From Bacteroidales bacterium (lineage in GTDB: Bacteria; Bacteroidota; Bacteroidia; Bacteroidales; F082), in assembly GCA_017645275.1 (NCBI GenBank), contig JAGCPH010000020.1, positions 62,001-126,000 on the forward strand: a stretch of 64,000 nucleotides of DNA. The letters are read 5' to 3'. The position numbers and the translations under genes are program-made. The notes below the pieces were generated by a model. That model searched no databases and was not told the DNA's origin. It saw only the letters and a list, made by a program, of their open reading frames with translations. Below, piece after piece: positions 1 to 8,987 of the stretch (position 1 is its first letter; each line of letters opens with the position of its first letter).

Positions 1-183
1 GGAGCGATCAATGCTGTGTATTTAACTTCTTGTTGTAGCAAAGAGTGTTTGCTTGTTGAAAAACTGGTCAATAGACAAATACCTGTAAGGGTGTTTCATT
101 ATGATCGGGCATTGAATAATATGGCAATTCCAGTAATACATGATACTCAAGAATATAGAAAACGAAATGGAATAGAATTGTGA
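1..183 (+). CDS. C-terminal end of an unknown protein (partial)
   Basis: An open frame runs from the first base to a TGA at 181-183 and encodes about 60 residues; the start lies outside the window. The fragment contains two adjacent cysteines near its start (TSCCSKECL) and ends KRNGIEL. I see no recognisable motif and do not assign a function. It is followed by 64 AT-rich bases before the next gene on the same strand, so read-through is possible. The frame is open throughout and its codon use looks plausible, which is the only support for it being real. Confidence 0.5.
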   Translation, partial: GAINAVYLTSCCSKECLLVEKLVNRQIPVRVFHYDRALNNMAIPVIHDTQEYRKRNGIEL

Positions 184-247
184 TTTTATAATTGTTGGTC
201 ATTTGTTATTTATTTATTTGTTTATTTATTAGAAAGAGTTATTTATC

Positions 248-3200
248 ATGGGCGAGACTTTTAAATCACAGGCGCTGGAGGCGAATCTGGCACAGACACG
301 ATATAAGGACATTTTTATTCCCGAAGAGCATAAGGCGTTTATCGCGCTGAGCAAAGACTACTTCGGCATCAACAAAAGGGCATCGGAATGCATCACCGAA
401 TACCATCACCCGCTCTCGAACCATACCTTCGTGACCGAGGAACTTCGCAAGATCCTGATGGACGACTTCTGGTTTTACACCAAAGACGATGTGCCGGCAG
501 AAAACTTGAAACTGCCGCTCGAGATGATGCGGAGCCTGCTGAAACCCGAGGTGGCGCTGAAACTGCGCCTCAATATCGTCATCACATTGATGGAGTTCGC
601 CAACAAAGTGATAACCGAATCGTCCAAACATTCGATGCTTATCGAATTGGTTTTCAATATCTTGGAAGATAAATTCGAAACAAATAAAGACTGTTATATC
701 CTCGCTACCAAACATGCCGAGCGTTATCTTGACAATGTGGCAAAAGACGAGCATTTCAACGCTTCAACTTGCGATATTTTGAGAAAAATGCTTGGCGAAA
801 ACTACCGTTATTGGCAGTCGACATCCGAAGTCGGGAAATGGGTGGCGGAAAATACCGAAATCCTTTCCGAAGATGAGAAAAACGTGATTGTCAACGAGGT
901 TGGAAAGCCTTATTTCGATAAACTGAACGCCGATTTGAATGCCGCCGAAACTTGGGAAAATCTCTCGGATATGCCTCATTTTGAACAGGTTGCGAAGCGC
1001 TTCACTGAGTCGGAGAAGCTGTTCCCGAGGTTTGTCACGAAGTTCCATTATGTATTTTATCTACTGCACATCCCAGGCATGGAGAGCCAGCGTGAGCGTC
1101 TCATCTGGAACATGGACCGCATGATGCGCGATGCCATCGATGAGTTGCCGCAAAACGAGCTGATACCGTTTATCGACACGATTTTTAACCTCGCCAAGGA
1201 ATTGCGCAAGAATTACACCTCGGCGGTGCTCGATTTCCAGCTCACACTGGGCAAGAAAATCATCGACGTCGACACCACCGAGATGAAGGAGATAGTGAAC
1301 CATTTCGAGAAACGGCTCATCGAGTTCGGATTCGTCACGCCGGGCAACGTGTTTGTGAACGAAGACTGGCAGCTGTCGGTCAACAAAGACCATATCAAGA
1401 ACATCCGCGTGTGGCTGGAGCTCATCGAATATTCGAAGACTCCTCTGGAAAAACTGCTTTCCTCGTTGATTGTCAACCTCAAACTGGGCGGCATCTTCCT
1501 GAGCGACACCGACCTTTTCCAACGTGAAATCACCAAGATTCTGAACTCCAACATCACGCCTTATTATAAAAAGGTGAAGCAGCTCTCGCGCATTTTCCCT
1601 GTGTATTTCAACGAGATAGGAGCGGAGGGCGAGATTCGTAACGTCACCACCAACATGGACGAGATCGGGCTGCGACAGGACAAACTCGTGCATTTTTTGC
1701 GCAAACAGGTGCATACTGAGAGCAACAACACCCTCATCGCCCTCACTTTCGACGTGTTCAGATTCTGGAGCGACGGAAATTTGGATGAATTGAAACCGGT
1801 ATTGCCGAAAAACGTGTTCGAGGCCATCGACAAGAAGAGCGAGTATTTCGTTCATATCCATAACCTTGTGCAGACGATGTGCGAGATCTCGAGCCTCAAC
1901 CCGGAAGATGTCTTGATGCTCTCGCGCGACGATTTCGAAAGTCTTATCCAGAAAGCCGCTGACCGCATCAATCTCACAGGCGAGATTTACGACCGCGAGC
2001 ATCTGCGACTCATGGATATCCGCGACCTGTATGCATATCTGCGAGAGAAATACAGCTTCGAGTCGGTCAACATCTTCGCTTATCTGCGCAACTATCCGTT
2101 CATCTCCGATGACGAGATTGACGAATTCGAAAAAGCTTATAAATCAAAGGATTGGAACAAATCGATAACGATGATTTACGCCTTCATGGAGAAGCTGAAG
2201 AGCATTATTTTCAATCCGGAACAGAGCGAAGGCTGGGAGAATATCTACCACAAACGTCATATCGCCATCGGCATCCCGTCGATGTACGGCACCTACCGTG
2301 AGAATAAATTTGAGGCTATGGGCTTGACATTCAGACTCGAACGCGTCGCCACACAGCTCATGGAGAAGGTGGTGCAGACCATCAATCTGGAATACATTTC
2401 CGAACGCACACTTAACCAAATCTATAAGATTTTAAGCTATTTCCGCGACGGTCTGGCACTCGACGGCATCACCAACCAAGGCTTCAACTCTAAACTCGAC
2501 ATGCTACGTTACTCACTGACATCGCGAAGCTTCTCGTTTGGCCAGTACATCAACATTTTCCAGTTCATCGCTGAAGACGTAAGACGTATCATCATCAAAT
2601 TCTTCATAAAATCGTACGAATACCCGCTGAAGATAGTGATTCCGCAGCTTTTCGACCCTGAAAACAAGCTCAGCGAACGCGATATGGCGGCTTTGATAAG
2701 CAAGAAATCGGAGGAGTTTCATCGTGACTTGCTGTCGGATGCCTTCCTGATGCAGCCATTGGATAATTTCATCGGACGCATCCTTAACTCGTTGAGAACC
2801 ATGGAGTCGACGCTCGACCCTAAGCTCATCAGCGACATCATGACGTACAATTCCCAGATGGTGATTTGCCCCTTCTGGGAGATGACTCCGAATATGGATA
2901 ACCAGATTTTTATCGGCAACAAGGCATACCATCTGAAGAATCTGTATCTGCGCAATCTGCCGGTGCCTCCTGGATTTGTCATCACCACTGAGGCTTTCCG
3001 TAGAAATGACACCATCAACACCATACCCGAACTTAGGACTGAGATTCATGGAATGTTGAAGCAGTTTATGGAAAAACTGGAGGAGATCTCTGGGCGGAAA
3101 TTCAACAATCCTGAGTCGCCGCTGCTTGTCTCGGTGCGTTCGGGTACCGCCATATCGATGCCGGGCGCAATGGATACTTTCCTCAACGTCGGCTTGAATG

Positions 3201-4390
3201 ACGAGCTCGTCGAGAAGATTGCACAAGACCCGGCAAAAGCTTGGGCTACATGGGATTCATATCGTCGTTTCCTGCAGAGCTGGGGCATGGCGAAAGGCAT
3301 CCATCGTGATGTTTTCGATGAGGAGATCAATACTTTTAAATCGGTTTACAACGTCAAGCAGAAGGTCGATTTCAAGGCTGAGCAGATGCGCGAGATGGCT
3401 TATTCATATAAGAAAATCCTTGAGCAACATGGAGTTAAGCTTGAACAAGACCCGTTTATGCAGATTGTCGACTGCGTGAACATGGTGTTCGACTCGTGGA
3501 ACTCCGAGCGTGCGCTTGCATACCGCCGTCATCTGGGAATATCAGAGAACTGGGGTACTGCCGTCATCGTGCAGCAGATGATCTTTGGTAACATCAGCGA
3601 GGTGTCGGGCACCGGCGTGGTGTTTACGCAGAATCCGCATCGCGAGCGTCCGGGCGTGCATCTGTACGGCGACTTCACCATGCGCAGCCAGGGCGAAGAC
3701 ATCGTGGGTGGACTTGTGAAGCCATTGCCGATAGGAGAGACACAGCGTAAGGCAGCAAACCTCGAGGGACCGTCAATGCAGACAGCCCTTCCGGAGATTT
3801 ACAAGACGATTTATTCCATTGCGAAGACGCTTACCGAAGACCTCGGATATGCTCCGCAGGAGATGGAGTTCACGTTCGAATCCGACAAGGCCGAAGACTT
3901 CCATATCTTGCAGATTCGCGACCAAGACTTGAAACTCGAAAGCACCATCAACGCCTTCGTGCAGTCACCGTTGGAGATGAACCAGATAGGCCGAGGCATG
4001 GGTATCGGCGGAGGTGCCATGAATGGCATCATAGCATTTAATGATAACGATATCAAGAGGTTACGTGCCAAATATCCTGACGAGAACGTGCTTCTTGTGC
4101 GTCCCGACACTGTTCCTGACGACATCGGATTGATTTTCGACTGCGACGGCTTGCTCACCGCCCGTGGTGGCGCCACCTCGCATGCCGCCGTCACCGCAGT
4201 GCGTCTCGGCAAAGTCTGTGTGGTAAGCTGTGTCGAGCTGATGGTCGACGATGAGAGACATTGTGCCGAACTCAACGGTCACAAACTAAAAGCTGGCGAC
4301 AAGATAGCTATCGACGGAAATCTTGGTTTGGTCTATCTCGGACATTACGCCACCGAGAAAATGAAATTAGGAAACGGATATAATTATTAA
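248..4390 (+). CDS. PEP/pyruvate-binding (dikinase-like) protein with large N-terminal region
   Basis: A 1380-residue protein related to pyruvate phosphate dikinase and PEP synthase. Residues from about 885 form the ATP-grasp nucleotide-binding domain (a glycine-lysine stretch near 888; RSGTAISMPGAMDT from Arg964, close to the dikinase RSGA-SMPGMMDT motif). Residues about 1240-1375 form the swivelling phosphohistidine domain with GGATSHAA; His1312 is the expected phosphate carrier. The protein ends after this domain, so the C-terminal PEP-binding TIM barrel of true PPDK and PEP synthase is absent. The first ~880 residues are largely helical in appearance and I do not recognise them. It therefore probably phosphorylates something other than pyruvate, or passes phosphate to a partner; this is inference. 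ATG at 248 is taken because no sensible upstream start exists. Confidence 0.8.
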   Translation: MGETFKSQALEANLAQTRYKDIFIPEEHKAFIALSKDYFGINKRASECITEYHHPLSNHTFVTEELRKILMDDFWFYTKDDVPAENLKLPLEMMRSLLKPEVALKLRLNIVITLMEFANKVITESSKHSMLIELVFNILEDKFETNKDCYILATKHAERYLDNVAKDEHFNASTCDILRKMLGENYRYWQSTSEVGKWVAENTEILSEDEKNVIVNEVGKPYFDKLNADLNAAETWENLSDMPHFEQVAKRFTESEKLFPRFVTKFHYVFYLLHIPGMESQRERLIWNMDRMMRDAIDELPQNELIPFIDTIFNLAKELRKNYTSAVLDFQLTLGKKIIDVDTTEMKEIVNHFEKRLIEFGFVTPGNVFVNEDWQLSVNKDHIKNIRVWLELIEYSKTPLEKLLSSLIVNLKLGGIFLSDTDLFQREITKILNSNITPYYKKVKQLSRIFPVYFNEIGAEGEIRNVTTNMDEIGLRQDKLVHFLRKQVHTESNNTLIALTFDVFRFWSDGNLDELKPVLPKNVFEAIDKKSEYFVHIHNLVQTMCEISSLNPEDVLMLSRDDFESLIQKAADRINLTGEIYDREHLRLMDIRDLYAYLREKYSFESVNIFAYLRNYPFISDDEIDEFEKAYKSKDWNKSITMIYAFMEKLKSIIFNPEQSEGWENIYHKRHIAIGIPSMYGTYRENKFEAMGLTFRLERVATQLMEKVVQTINLEYISERTLNQIYKILSYFRDGLALDGITNQGFNSKLDMLRYSLTSRSFSFGQYINIFQFIAEDVRRIIIKFFIKSYEYPLKIVIPQLFDPENKLSERDMAALISKKSEEFHRDLLSDAFLMQPLDNFIGRILNSLRTMESTLDPKLISDIMTYNSQMVICPFWEMTPNMDNQIFIGNKAYHLKNLYLRNLPVPPGFVITTEAFRRNDTINTIPELRTEIHGMLKQFMEKLEEISGRKFNNPESPLLVSVRSGTAISMPGAMDTFLNVGLNDELVEKIAQDPAKAWATWDSYRRFLQSWGMAKGIHRDVFDEEINTFKSVYNVKQKVDFKAEQMREMAYSYKKILEQHGVKLEQDPFMQIVDCVNMVFDSWNSERALAYRRHLGISENWGTAVIVQQMIFGNISEVSGTGVVFTQNPHRERPGVHLYGDFTMRSQGEDIVGGLVKPLPIGETQRKAANLEGPSMQTALPEIYKTIYSIAKTLTEDLGYAPQEMEFTFESDKAEDFHILQIRDQDLKLESTINAFVQSPLEMNQIGRGMGIGGGAMNGIIAFNDNDIKRLRAKYPDENVLLVRPDTVPDDIGLIFDCDGLLTARGGATSHAAVTAVRLGKVCVVSCVELMVDDERHCAELNGHKLKAGDKIAIDGNLGLVYLGHYATEKMKLGNGYNY

Positions 4391-4391
4391 A

Positions 4392-4422
4392 TAAAACGCC
4401 GCGCCTATGGCGCGGCGTTTTA
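4392..4422. terminator. Bidirectional intrinsic terminator
   Basis: Perfect inverted repeat: CGCCGCGCC at 4397-4405, loop TAT, GGCGCGGCG at 4409-4417, extended by AAAA/TTTT on either side. It lies between two convergent genes (the dikinase-like gene ending at 4390 and the rubrerythrin ending at 4426) and gives a T-run in both directions, so it can stop transcription from both. Confidence 0.92.
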
Positions 4423-4425
4423 TTA

Positions 4426-4971
4426 CTATTTGAAGTAACGATTATACAATCCTTCAAATCCTTTGCCGTGACGTGCCTCGTCCTTTGCCATCTCGTGGAC
4501 GGTGTCGTGGATGGCGTCGAGGTTGCGCTCCTTGGCCACGCGGGCGATACGCATCTTCTCCTCACAGGCGCCAGCCTCGGCAATCATACGTTTGTAGAGG
4601 TTGGTCTTGGTGTCCCATACCACCTCACCGAGGAGCTCGGCGAAACGTGATGCGTGGTCGGCTTCTTCAAAGGCATAGCGTTTGAAAGCCTCTGCAATCT
4701 CAGGGTATCCTTCACGGTCTGCCTGACGAGCCATCGCCAGATACATACCGACTTCAGTAGCCTCTCCCATAAACTGGGCGTTCAAATCTTTGATCATCTC
4801 ATCACCGGTGCCTTTGGCGATACCTATGACGTGCTCAGTCACAAAGTTGAGTTTCGCGCTCTCGTCGAGGACTTTCCATTCAACAACCTGTTTGCACTGT
4901 GGGCATCTTTCAGGAGCTTCTTCTCCTTCGTGTACGTAGCCACAAATTGGGCATACAAATTTCTTTTTCAT
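4426..4971 (-). CDS. Rubrerythrin with N-terminal rubredoxin-like domain
   Basis: A 181-residue protein. Residues 1-35 carry a rubredoxin-type iron site, Cys7-x2-Cys10 and Cys23-x2-Cys26. Residues about 45-180 form the ferritin-like four-helix domain with Glu and Glu-x2-His-type di-iron ligands ([39 protein letters not shown]). The order, rubredoxin first, is that of 'reverse' rubrerythrins, which reduce hydrogen peroxide and support oxygen tolerance of anaerobes in the cytoplasm. It stands alone between a terminator and a heptad-repeat array. No TAnnTTTG box was seen upstream. Confidence 0.92.
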   Translation of the reverse strand: MKKKFVCPICGYVHEGEEAPERCPQCKQVVEWKVLDESAKLNFVTEHVIGIAKGTGDEMIKDLNAQFMGEATEVGMYLAMARQADREGYPEIAEAFKRYAFEEADHASRFAELLGEVVWDTKTNLYKRMIAEAGACEEKMRIARVAKERNLDAIHDTVHEMAKDEARHGKGFEGLYNRYFK

Positions 4972-5010
4972 GATAGTTATTTTTAATTTAGGATTTTATT
5001 TACTTAATTA

Positions 5011-5041
5011 CTAATATCTAAGGTCTAAAGTCTAAGGTCTA
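5011..5041. repeat. Heptad array CTAANNN (family A)
   Basis: Tandem seven-base units CTAATAT, CTAAGGT, CTAAAGT, CTAAGGT, then CTA. The final CTA (5039-5041) is the complement of the TAG stop of the GH109 gene, so on that gene's strand the array reads TTAGNNN starting in the stop codon. Because seven is not a multiple of three, TAG recurs in all three frames within 15 bases. Confidence 0.85.
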
Positions 5042-6460
5042 TTTCATTGCATGTTTGTATCCTTTCACTTTATTCCAGTCACCACGCGTGAAATCAGGCA
5101 TTTTCACTGGCATTCCGTGATGCTCGATGGAGGCGCGTGTCAAGTCACCGATGCACGACCACTCCGCTGCGTCATAGACATCCTCGTCGAGCGGCAGACC
5201 GTTATGCAGACAGTAAATCAGACGGTAATCCATGATGAAGTCCATGCCGCCGTGACCGCCGACCTCCTTGGCTTTCTCCTCAATCTCCTTAGCAATAGGG
5301 TGGAGGTACTCGTCCATCAGCTTGGCGCGGACGTCTTTAGGCACAAAGCCGTGAACGTTCAGGTGCTGGCCTTCAGCAAGGAATCCTTCTGGAAGGTTTT
5401 TGTCCATCAAAGTGAAGCCTTCGATTGGATATTTGTTTGCAAAGCCTTCAGTACCAGTGAGTTGGAATAATCTGTTATAAGGCCTGTAAGTGTAGACGTT
5501 ATGCTCTATCAAGATGGTCTTGCCTTTGGCAGTCTGGATCATGGTGGTCGTCATGTCGCCGTTGGCAAAGTCGGTGGTGCCCATCATCTCTTTGGCGATT
5601 TCCTTGCCGTTGTACGATGGTGTGCTCATCGAGACGAGGTATTCCATGCGGTCGCCGCGGTGGATGTCAAGTACCTGGCAGATTGGTCCTAAACCGTGTG
5701 TCGCGTACACATCGCCGCCATATTTCTGGTTGAAGTCGAGGCGCCAATTGTCTTGGTATTCATGCCAGAACGGCTCCAAGTTGTGTATGTATGCTCCTTC
5801 AGCGTGAATCACCTCACCGAAGAGGCCTTGTTTAGCCATATTGAGCGCTGTCATCTCGAAGAAGTCGTAGCAGCAGTTTTCAAGCATCATGCAGTGTTTG
5901 CGGGTCTGTTCCGACACGTCGACGAGCTTCCAGCAGTCTTCCACTGTAGTGGCTGCAGGCACCTCCAAAGCCACGTGTTTGCCGTGTTGCATGGCATATA
6001 CCGCCATCGGCACATGCGTCTGCCAGTTGGTGCAGATGTATACAAGGTCGATGTCGTCGCGACGGCAGAGCTCACGATAAGCCGTATCGCCAACATATTC
6101 AGCGGCTCGTGGCAGTCCTTTAGCCACAAGGAGGCTGTCCTGTACCATGTCGATCTTAGCCTGAACGAGGTCGCACAACGCTACAACCTCAACACCGTCG
6201 ATGAATGTCATACGGTAAACTGCATCATAGCCGCGCATGCCGAGACCGATAAATCCTATGCGGACATTCTCAATGGGCTCAGCGGCAAACTCAAGCATAC
6301 TTGTCTGACCATCAACACGTTGGGGCTCGTCGAAGACGATCAAATTATCTTCTATTTTGTAATTCTTTCCATTATTGCAGTCGCTTTTACAACCGCTAAA
6401 GGCGATAGCCAGAAGCATAATCATCGCAGTAATGGAGAGTCTTAAGGTGTTATATTTCAT
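5039..6460 (-). CDS. GH109 alpha-N-acetylgalactosaminidase-like lipoprotein (Gfo/Idh/MocA family)
   Basis: A 473-residue protein with a lipoprotein signal (lipobox ending at Cys24), so it should sit on an outer membrane or periplasmic face. An NAD-binding Rossmann fold begins near residue 66 with GLGMRG (72-77). The later segments MLENCCYDFFEMTALNM and YATHGLGPICQVLDIHRGD are typical of glycoside hydrolase family 109, which cleaves terminal alpha-linked GalNAc by an NAD-dependent oxidation/elimination route. It is divergent from the NahK-like kinase at 6542, which fits release of GalNAc followed by phosphorylation (inference). Its TAG stop is the first unit of a heptad array. Other Gfo/Idh/MocA oxidoreductases are the main alternative. 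Confidence 0.86.
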   Translation of the reverse strand: MKYNTLRLSITAMIMLLAIAFSGCKSDCNNGKNYKIEDNLIVFDEPQRVDGQTSMLEFAAEPIENVRIGFIGLGMRGYDAVYRMTFIDGVEVVALCDLVQAKIDMVQDSLLVAKGLPRAAEYVGDTAYRELCRRDDIDLVYICTNWQTHVPMAVYAMQHGKHVALEVPAATTVEDCWKLVDVSEQTRKHCMMLENCCYDFFEMTALNMAKQGLFGEVIHAEGAYIHNLEPFWHEYQDNWRLDFNQKYGGDVYATHGLGPICQVLDIHRGDRMEYLVSMSTPSYNGKEIAKEMMGTTDFANGDMTTTMIQTAKGKTILIEHNVYTYRPYNRLFQLTGTEGFANKYPIEGFTLMDKNLPEGFLAEGQHLNVHGFVPKDVRAKLMDEYLHPIAKEIEEKAKEVGGHGGMDFIMDYRLIYCLHNGLPLDEDVYDAAEWSCIGDLTRASIEHHGMPVKMPDFTRGDWNKVKGYKHAMK

Positions 6461-6541
6461 ATTGCCATTATTTGAAGTGTAAAATTAAACATTTTTTTCA
6501 TTCGTACGATAATTATTTTTAATTTTACGAAAAATTTTGTC

Positions 6542-7579
6542 ATGGAAAATCTCAAGGATATCGTCTCTAATTTCGAAATCGCTGATAAAATCGCCGATGT
6601 GAAGCCGATGGGCGAGGGTCTGATCAACGACACTTACAAGGTCTTTGTCGATGGTTGCGACAAGCCTAAATACGTGCTCCAACGCATCAACAACGCTGTG
6701 TTTCAAGACGTTGACATGTTGATGGATAATATTAATAAGGTGACGGATCATTTGAGAAAGAAAGGGAAAAAGACGTTGAAGTTTTATAAGTCAACATCAA
6801 ATAATTACTATTATTTGGATGGCGAAAAATATTGGCGTATTATGGATTTCGTACCGGATTCGATAACTTATCAGACCATCATTCCGCATTATTCCTACCT
6901 TGCCGGAAAGTCGTTTGGTGAGTTTGAATACCTTCTTTCAGATCTGAATGAGCCTATTGGCGAGATTATCCCTGATTTCCATAACATCGAATTCCGCCTG
7001 AAACAGCTTCGTGACGCAGTTGCTGAAGATAGGGTGGGGCGCGTCAAAGAAGTGCAACAATATCTTGACGAAATCTTCAAACGCGAAGAGAAAATGACCC
7101 TTGGCGAGCGTCTTTTCCGTGAAGGAAAGCTGCCTAAACGCATCTGCCATTGCGACACGAAAGTTAACAATATGCTTTTCGATAAAGATGGCAACGTGTT
7201 GTGTATCATCGACTTGGATACTGTGATGCCGAGCTTTGTCTTCTCGGATTATGGCGATTTCTTGCGTACAGCGGCAAATACAGGCCTTGAAGATGACCCA
7301 AATCTTGACAATATCGACTTCAACATGGAGATTTACGAGGCGTTCACGAAGGGATACCTAGAAAGCACGAAAGATTTCCTCCTTCCAGTGGAAAAAGAAA
7401 ATCTTCCGTATGCCGCCTTGCTGTTCCCTTACATGCAAACCGTCCGTTTCTTAGCCGATTACATCAACGGGGACACGTATTATAAGATAAGATATCCTGA
7501 ACATAACCTCGTCCGCACTAAAGCCCAATGGCGACTTTTCGAGCGAGCGGAGTTTAAGTTAAAAGACCTTAAACTTTAG
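6542..7579 (+). CDS. NahK-like N-acetylhexosamine 1-kinase (APH-fold phosphotransferase)
   Basis: A 345-residue protein of the aminoglycoside-phosphotransferase fold. The catalytic loop HCDTKVNNMLF (His203, Asp205) and the metal-binding aspartate in IIDLDTV (Asp224) are intact. Proteins of this type in Bacteroidota and bifidobacteria phosphorylate the anomeric position of GalNAc/GlcNAc after mucin or milk oligosaccharide breakdown; the exact sugar here is inferred. The neighbours fit: GH109 lipoprotein divergent upstream, sugar transporter convergent downstream, then nucleotidyltransferase and galactokinase. The stop TAG (7577-7579) lies in the first TTAG unit of a heptad array. Confidence 0.78.
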   Translation: MENLKDIVSNFEIADKIADVKPMGEGLINDTYKVFVDGCDKPKYVLQRINNAVFQDVDMLMDNINKVTDHLRKKGKKTLKFYKSTSNNYYYLDGEKYWRIMDFVPDSITYQTIIPHYSYLAGKSFGEFEYLLSDLNEPIGEIIPDFHNIEFRLKQLRDAVAEDRVGRVKEVQQYLDEIFKREEKMTLGERLFREGKLPKRICHCDTKVNNMLFDKDGNVLCIIDLDTVMPSFVFSDYGDFLRTAANTGLEDDPNLDNIDFNMEIYEAFTKGYLESTKDFLLPVEKENLPYAALLFPYMQTVRFLADYINGDTYYKIRYPEHNLVRTKAQWRLFERAEFKLKDLKL

Positions 7580-7634
7580 ATTTTAGACCTTAGCATGAAC
7601 CAACTAAGGTCTAACGTCTAAGATCTAAAGTCTA
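7576..7634. repeat. Double-sided heptad array between convergent genes
   Basis: The left half reads TTAGATT, TTAGACC, TTAG (7576-7593) and contains the NahK-like stop codon. The right half reads CTAAGGT, CTAACGT, CTAAGAT, CTAAAGT, CTA (7604-7634) and its last CTA is the complement of the transporter's stop. AGACCTTAG and CTAAGGTCT can pair into a hairpin around a 10-base loop, so the array may also act as a weak terminator. Each gene thus has TTAG units on its own sense strand. Confidence 0.85.
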
Positions 7635-8927
7635 TTCCGTAGGAATATCCTTATTGACGTTCTTCGAACCAACGAGGGCGTAGAACAGCAGGTATGCCAG
7701 TCCTATGACGATAACCCAATAGCTCTGGCGATAGCCAACGCCTCCGCAACCATCGACGATAGCGTTCATCAGCAATGGCAGGATACCACCGCCGCATACC
7801 AGCGTCATGAAAATACCCGAAGCTCTCTCTGTGTATTTGCCCAAGCCTTCTACCGCAAGGTTGAAGATGCCGCCCCACATCACTGAGGTGCAGAGTCCGA
7901 TAAACATCAGGAATGCCGCATTGAGCGGAATCATCTCAAGGCCAAAACCGTTTGCGCCGTTGAAGGCCAGGACATGAACCTGCTTCTCCGGACCAAACAT
8001 TCCCAACAAAGTAAGGATGATGCCGATACATGATACTGTTATCAACATGGTCTTTGCGGATACCTTATTGCCGATAATGCCTCCGATCATACGACCGATA
8101 AGCATTAAGAACCAATAAGTTGCGGCTACTGAAGCTGCCACGTCGTCGGCCTGTACGCCTTCAGCGAAGATGTTCATCTCAGGGTTCTGCAGCCATTTGT
8201 GCAACACGTTCGGGATGCCGACCTCGACACCAACATAGATGAAGATGCCGATTGCGCCAAGCACGAAATGACGGAATGACATCGGGCCATATTCGTCTTT
8301 AACTTTCTGTGTCTCAATCTTTTGCTCGTTTTCAGGAATGTCGGTTCTCAAAATCACGATAAACGCGATGGCGAAGATTGCCAAAGCGGTGTACATCAAC
8401 GGGAACACGTCGCTTATCTTAGCCTCCACGATGCTCGGGATGAGCAATCCGGTGATGACGATGACCGCCGTTCCCATCAATGAGTTGAAGCTTCCGCCAA
8501 TCTGAATCAGCTGGTTGCCACGGTTGCCGCCGCCTCCAAGTCTGTTAAGCATCGGGTTGACCACTGTGTTGAGCAAGCACATGCTGAAACCTGCGATGAA
8601 AGCACCGATAAGGTAGACGAAAAAGCTCTCGAAGACACCCGACAATGTCTGGATGCCGACACCAATGAATCCTACAGTCACTGCGATAAGAGCGGTCTTC
8701 TTGTAGCCTTTTTTTTGAAGCAGGTTACCTGAAGGAATACCCATCACAGCGTAAGCGATGAAGTTGGCGAAAACACCAAGCGTTCCTTGCCAATTCGGGA
8801 TGTTGAACTGGTTTTTCAGGATGTCGCCCATCGGTGACGCCAGATTGGTCACGAACGAAATCATTCCGAAAAGCAGAAACATCACGATAATCGGAATAGT
8901 GTAATTGTTTTTATTATTCTCAACCAT
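7632..8927 (-). CDS. FucP-like sugar:proton symporter (MFS)
   Basis: A 431-residue protein with about twelve hydrophobic segments and the major facilitator fold. N-terminal sequences such as NQFNIPNWQGTLGVFANF and the GNLLQKKGYKKTAL loop resemble the fucose/glucose/galactose permease group. It would import a monosaccharide across the inner membrane; the local gene set suggests galactose, GalNAc or GlcNAc. It is downstream of the nucleotidyltransferase in a minus-strand series (60 bases apart) and probably the last gene of that unit. Confidence 0.85.
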   Translation of the reverse strand: MVENNKNNYTIPIIVMFLLFGMISFVTNLASPMGDILKNQFNIPNWQGTLGVFANFIAYAVMGIPSGNLLQKKGYKKTALIAVTVGFIGVGIQTLSGVFESFFVYLIGAFIAGFSMCLLNTVVNPMLNRLGGGGNRGNQLIQIGGSFNSLMGTAVIVITGLLIPSIVEAKISDVFPLMYTALAIFAIAFIVILRTDIPENEQKIETQKVKDEYGPMSFRHFVLGAIGIFIYVGVEVGIPNVLHKWLQNPEMNIFAEGVQADDVAASVAATYWFLMLIGRMIGGIIGNKVSAKTMLITVSCIGIILTLLGMFGPEKQVHVLAFNGANGFGLEMIPLNAAFLMFIGLCTSVMWGGIFNLAVEGLGKYTERASGIFMTLVCGGGILPLLMNAIVDGCGGVGYRQSYWVIVIGLAYLLFYALVGSKNVNKDIPTE

Positions 8928-8967
8928 AATTTCAATATTATTCCATTTTTCAAATTATATCCAGTAC

Positions 8968-8987
8968 GGACAAGGCATGCCTTGTCC
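8968..8987. repeat. 20-base perfect palindrome abutting a stop codon
   Basis: GGACAAGG-CATG-CCTTGTCC is a perfect palindrome of 20 bases. It touches the TAG stop (8988-8990, complement) of the nucleotidyltransferase directly. This type of dispersed palindrome may be a small mobile or terminator-like element; a related one is at 23287-23303. Confidence 0.7.

Noticed and set aside
1061..2002. 313-codon minus-strand frame opposite the dikinase-like gene
   Set aside because: No family resemblance; lies wholly within a well-supported gene. The same holds for 2513-3226 and 28548-29369.
3885..3900. tRNA T-loop-like GTTCGAATCC
   Set aside because: It lies in frame inside the dikinase-like gene and no acceptor or anticodon stem fits around it. 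No tRNA was found in the window.
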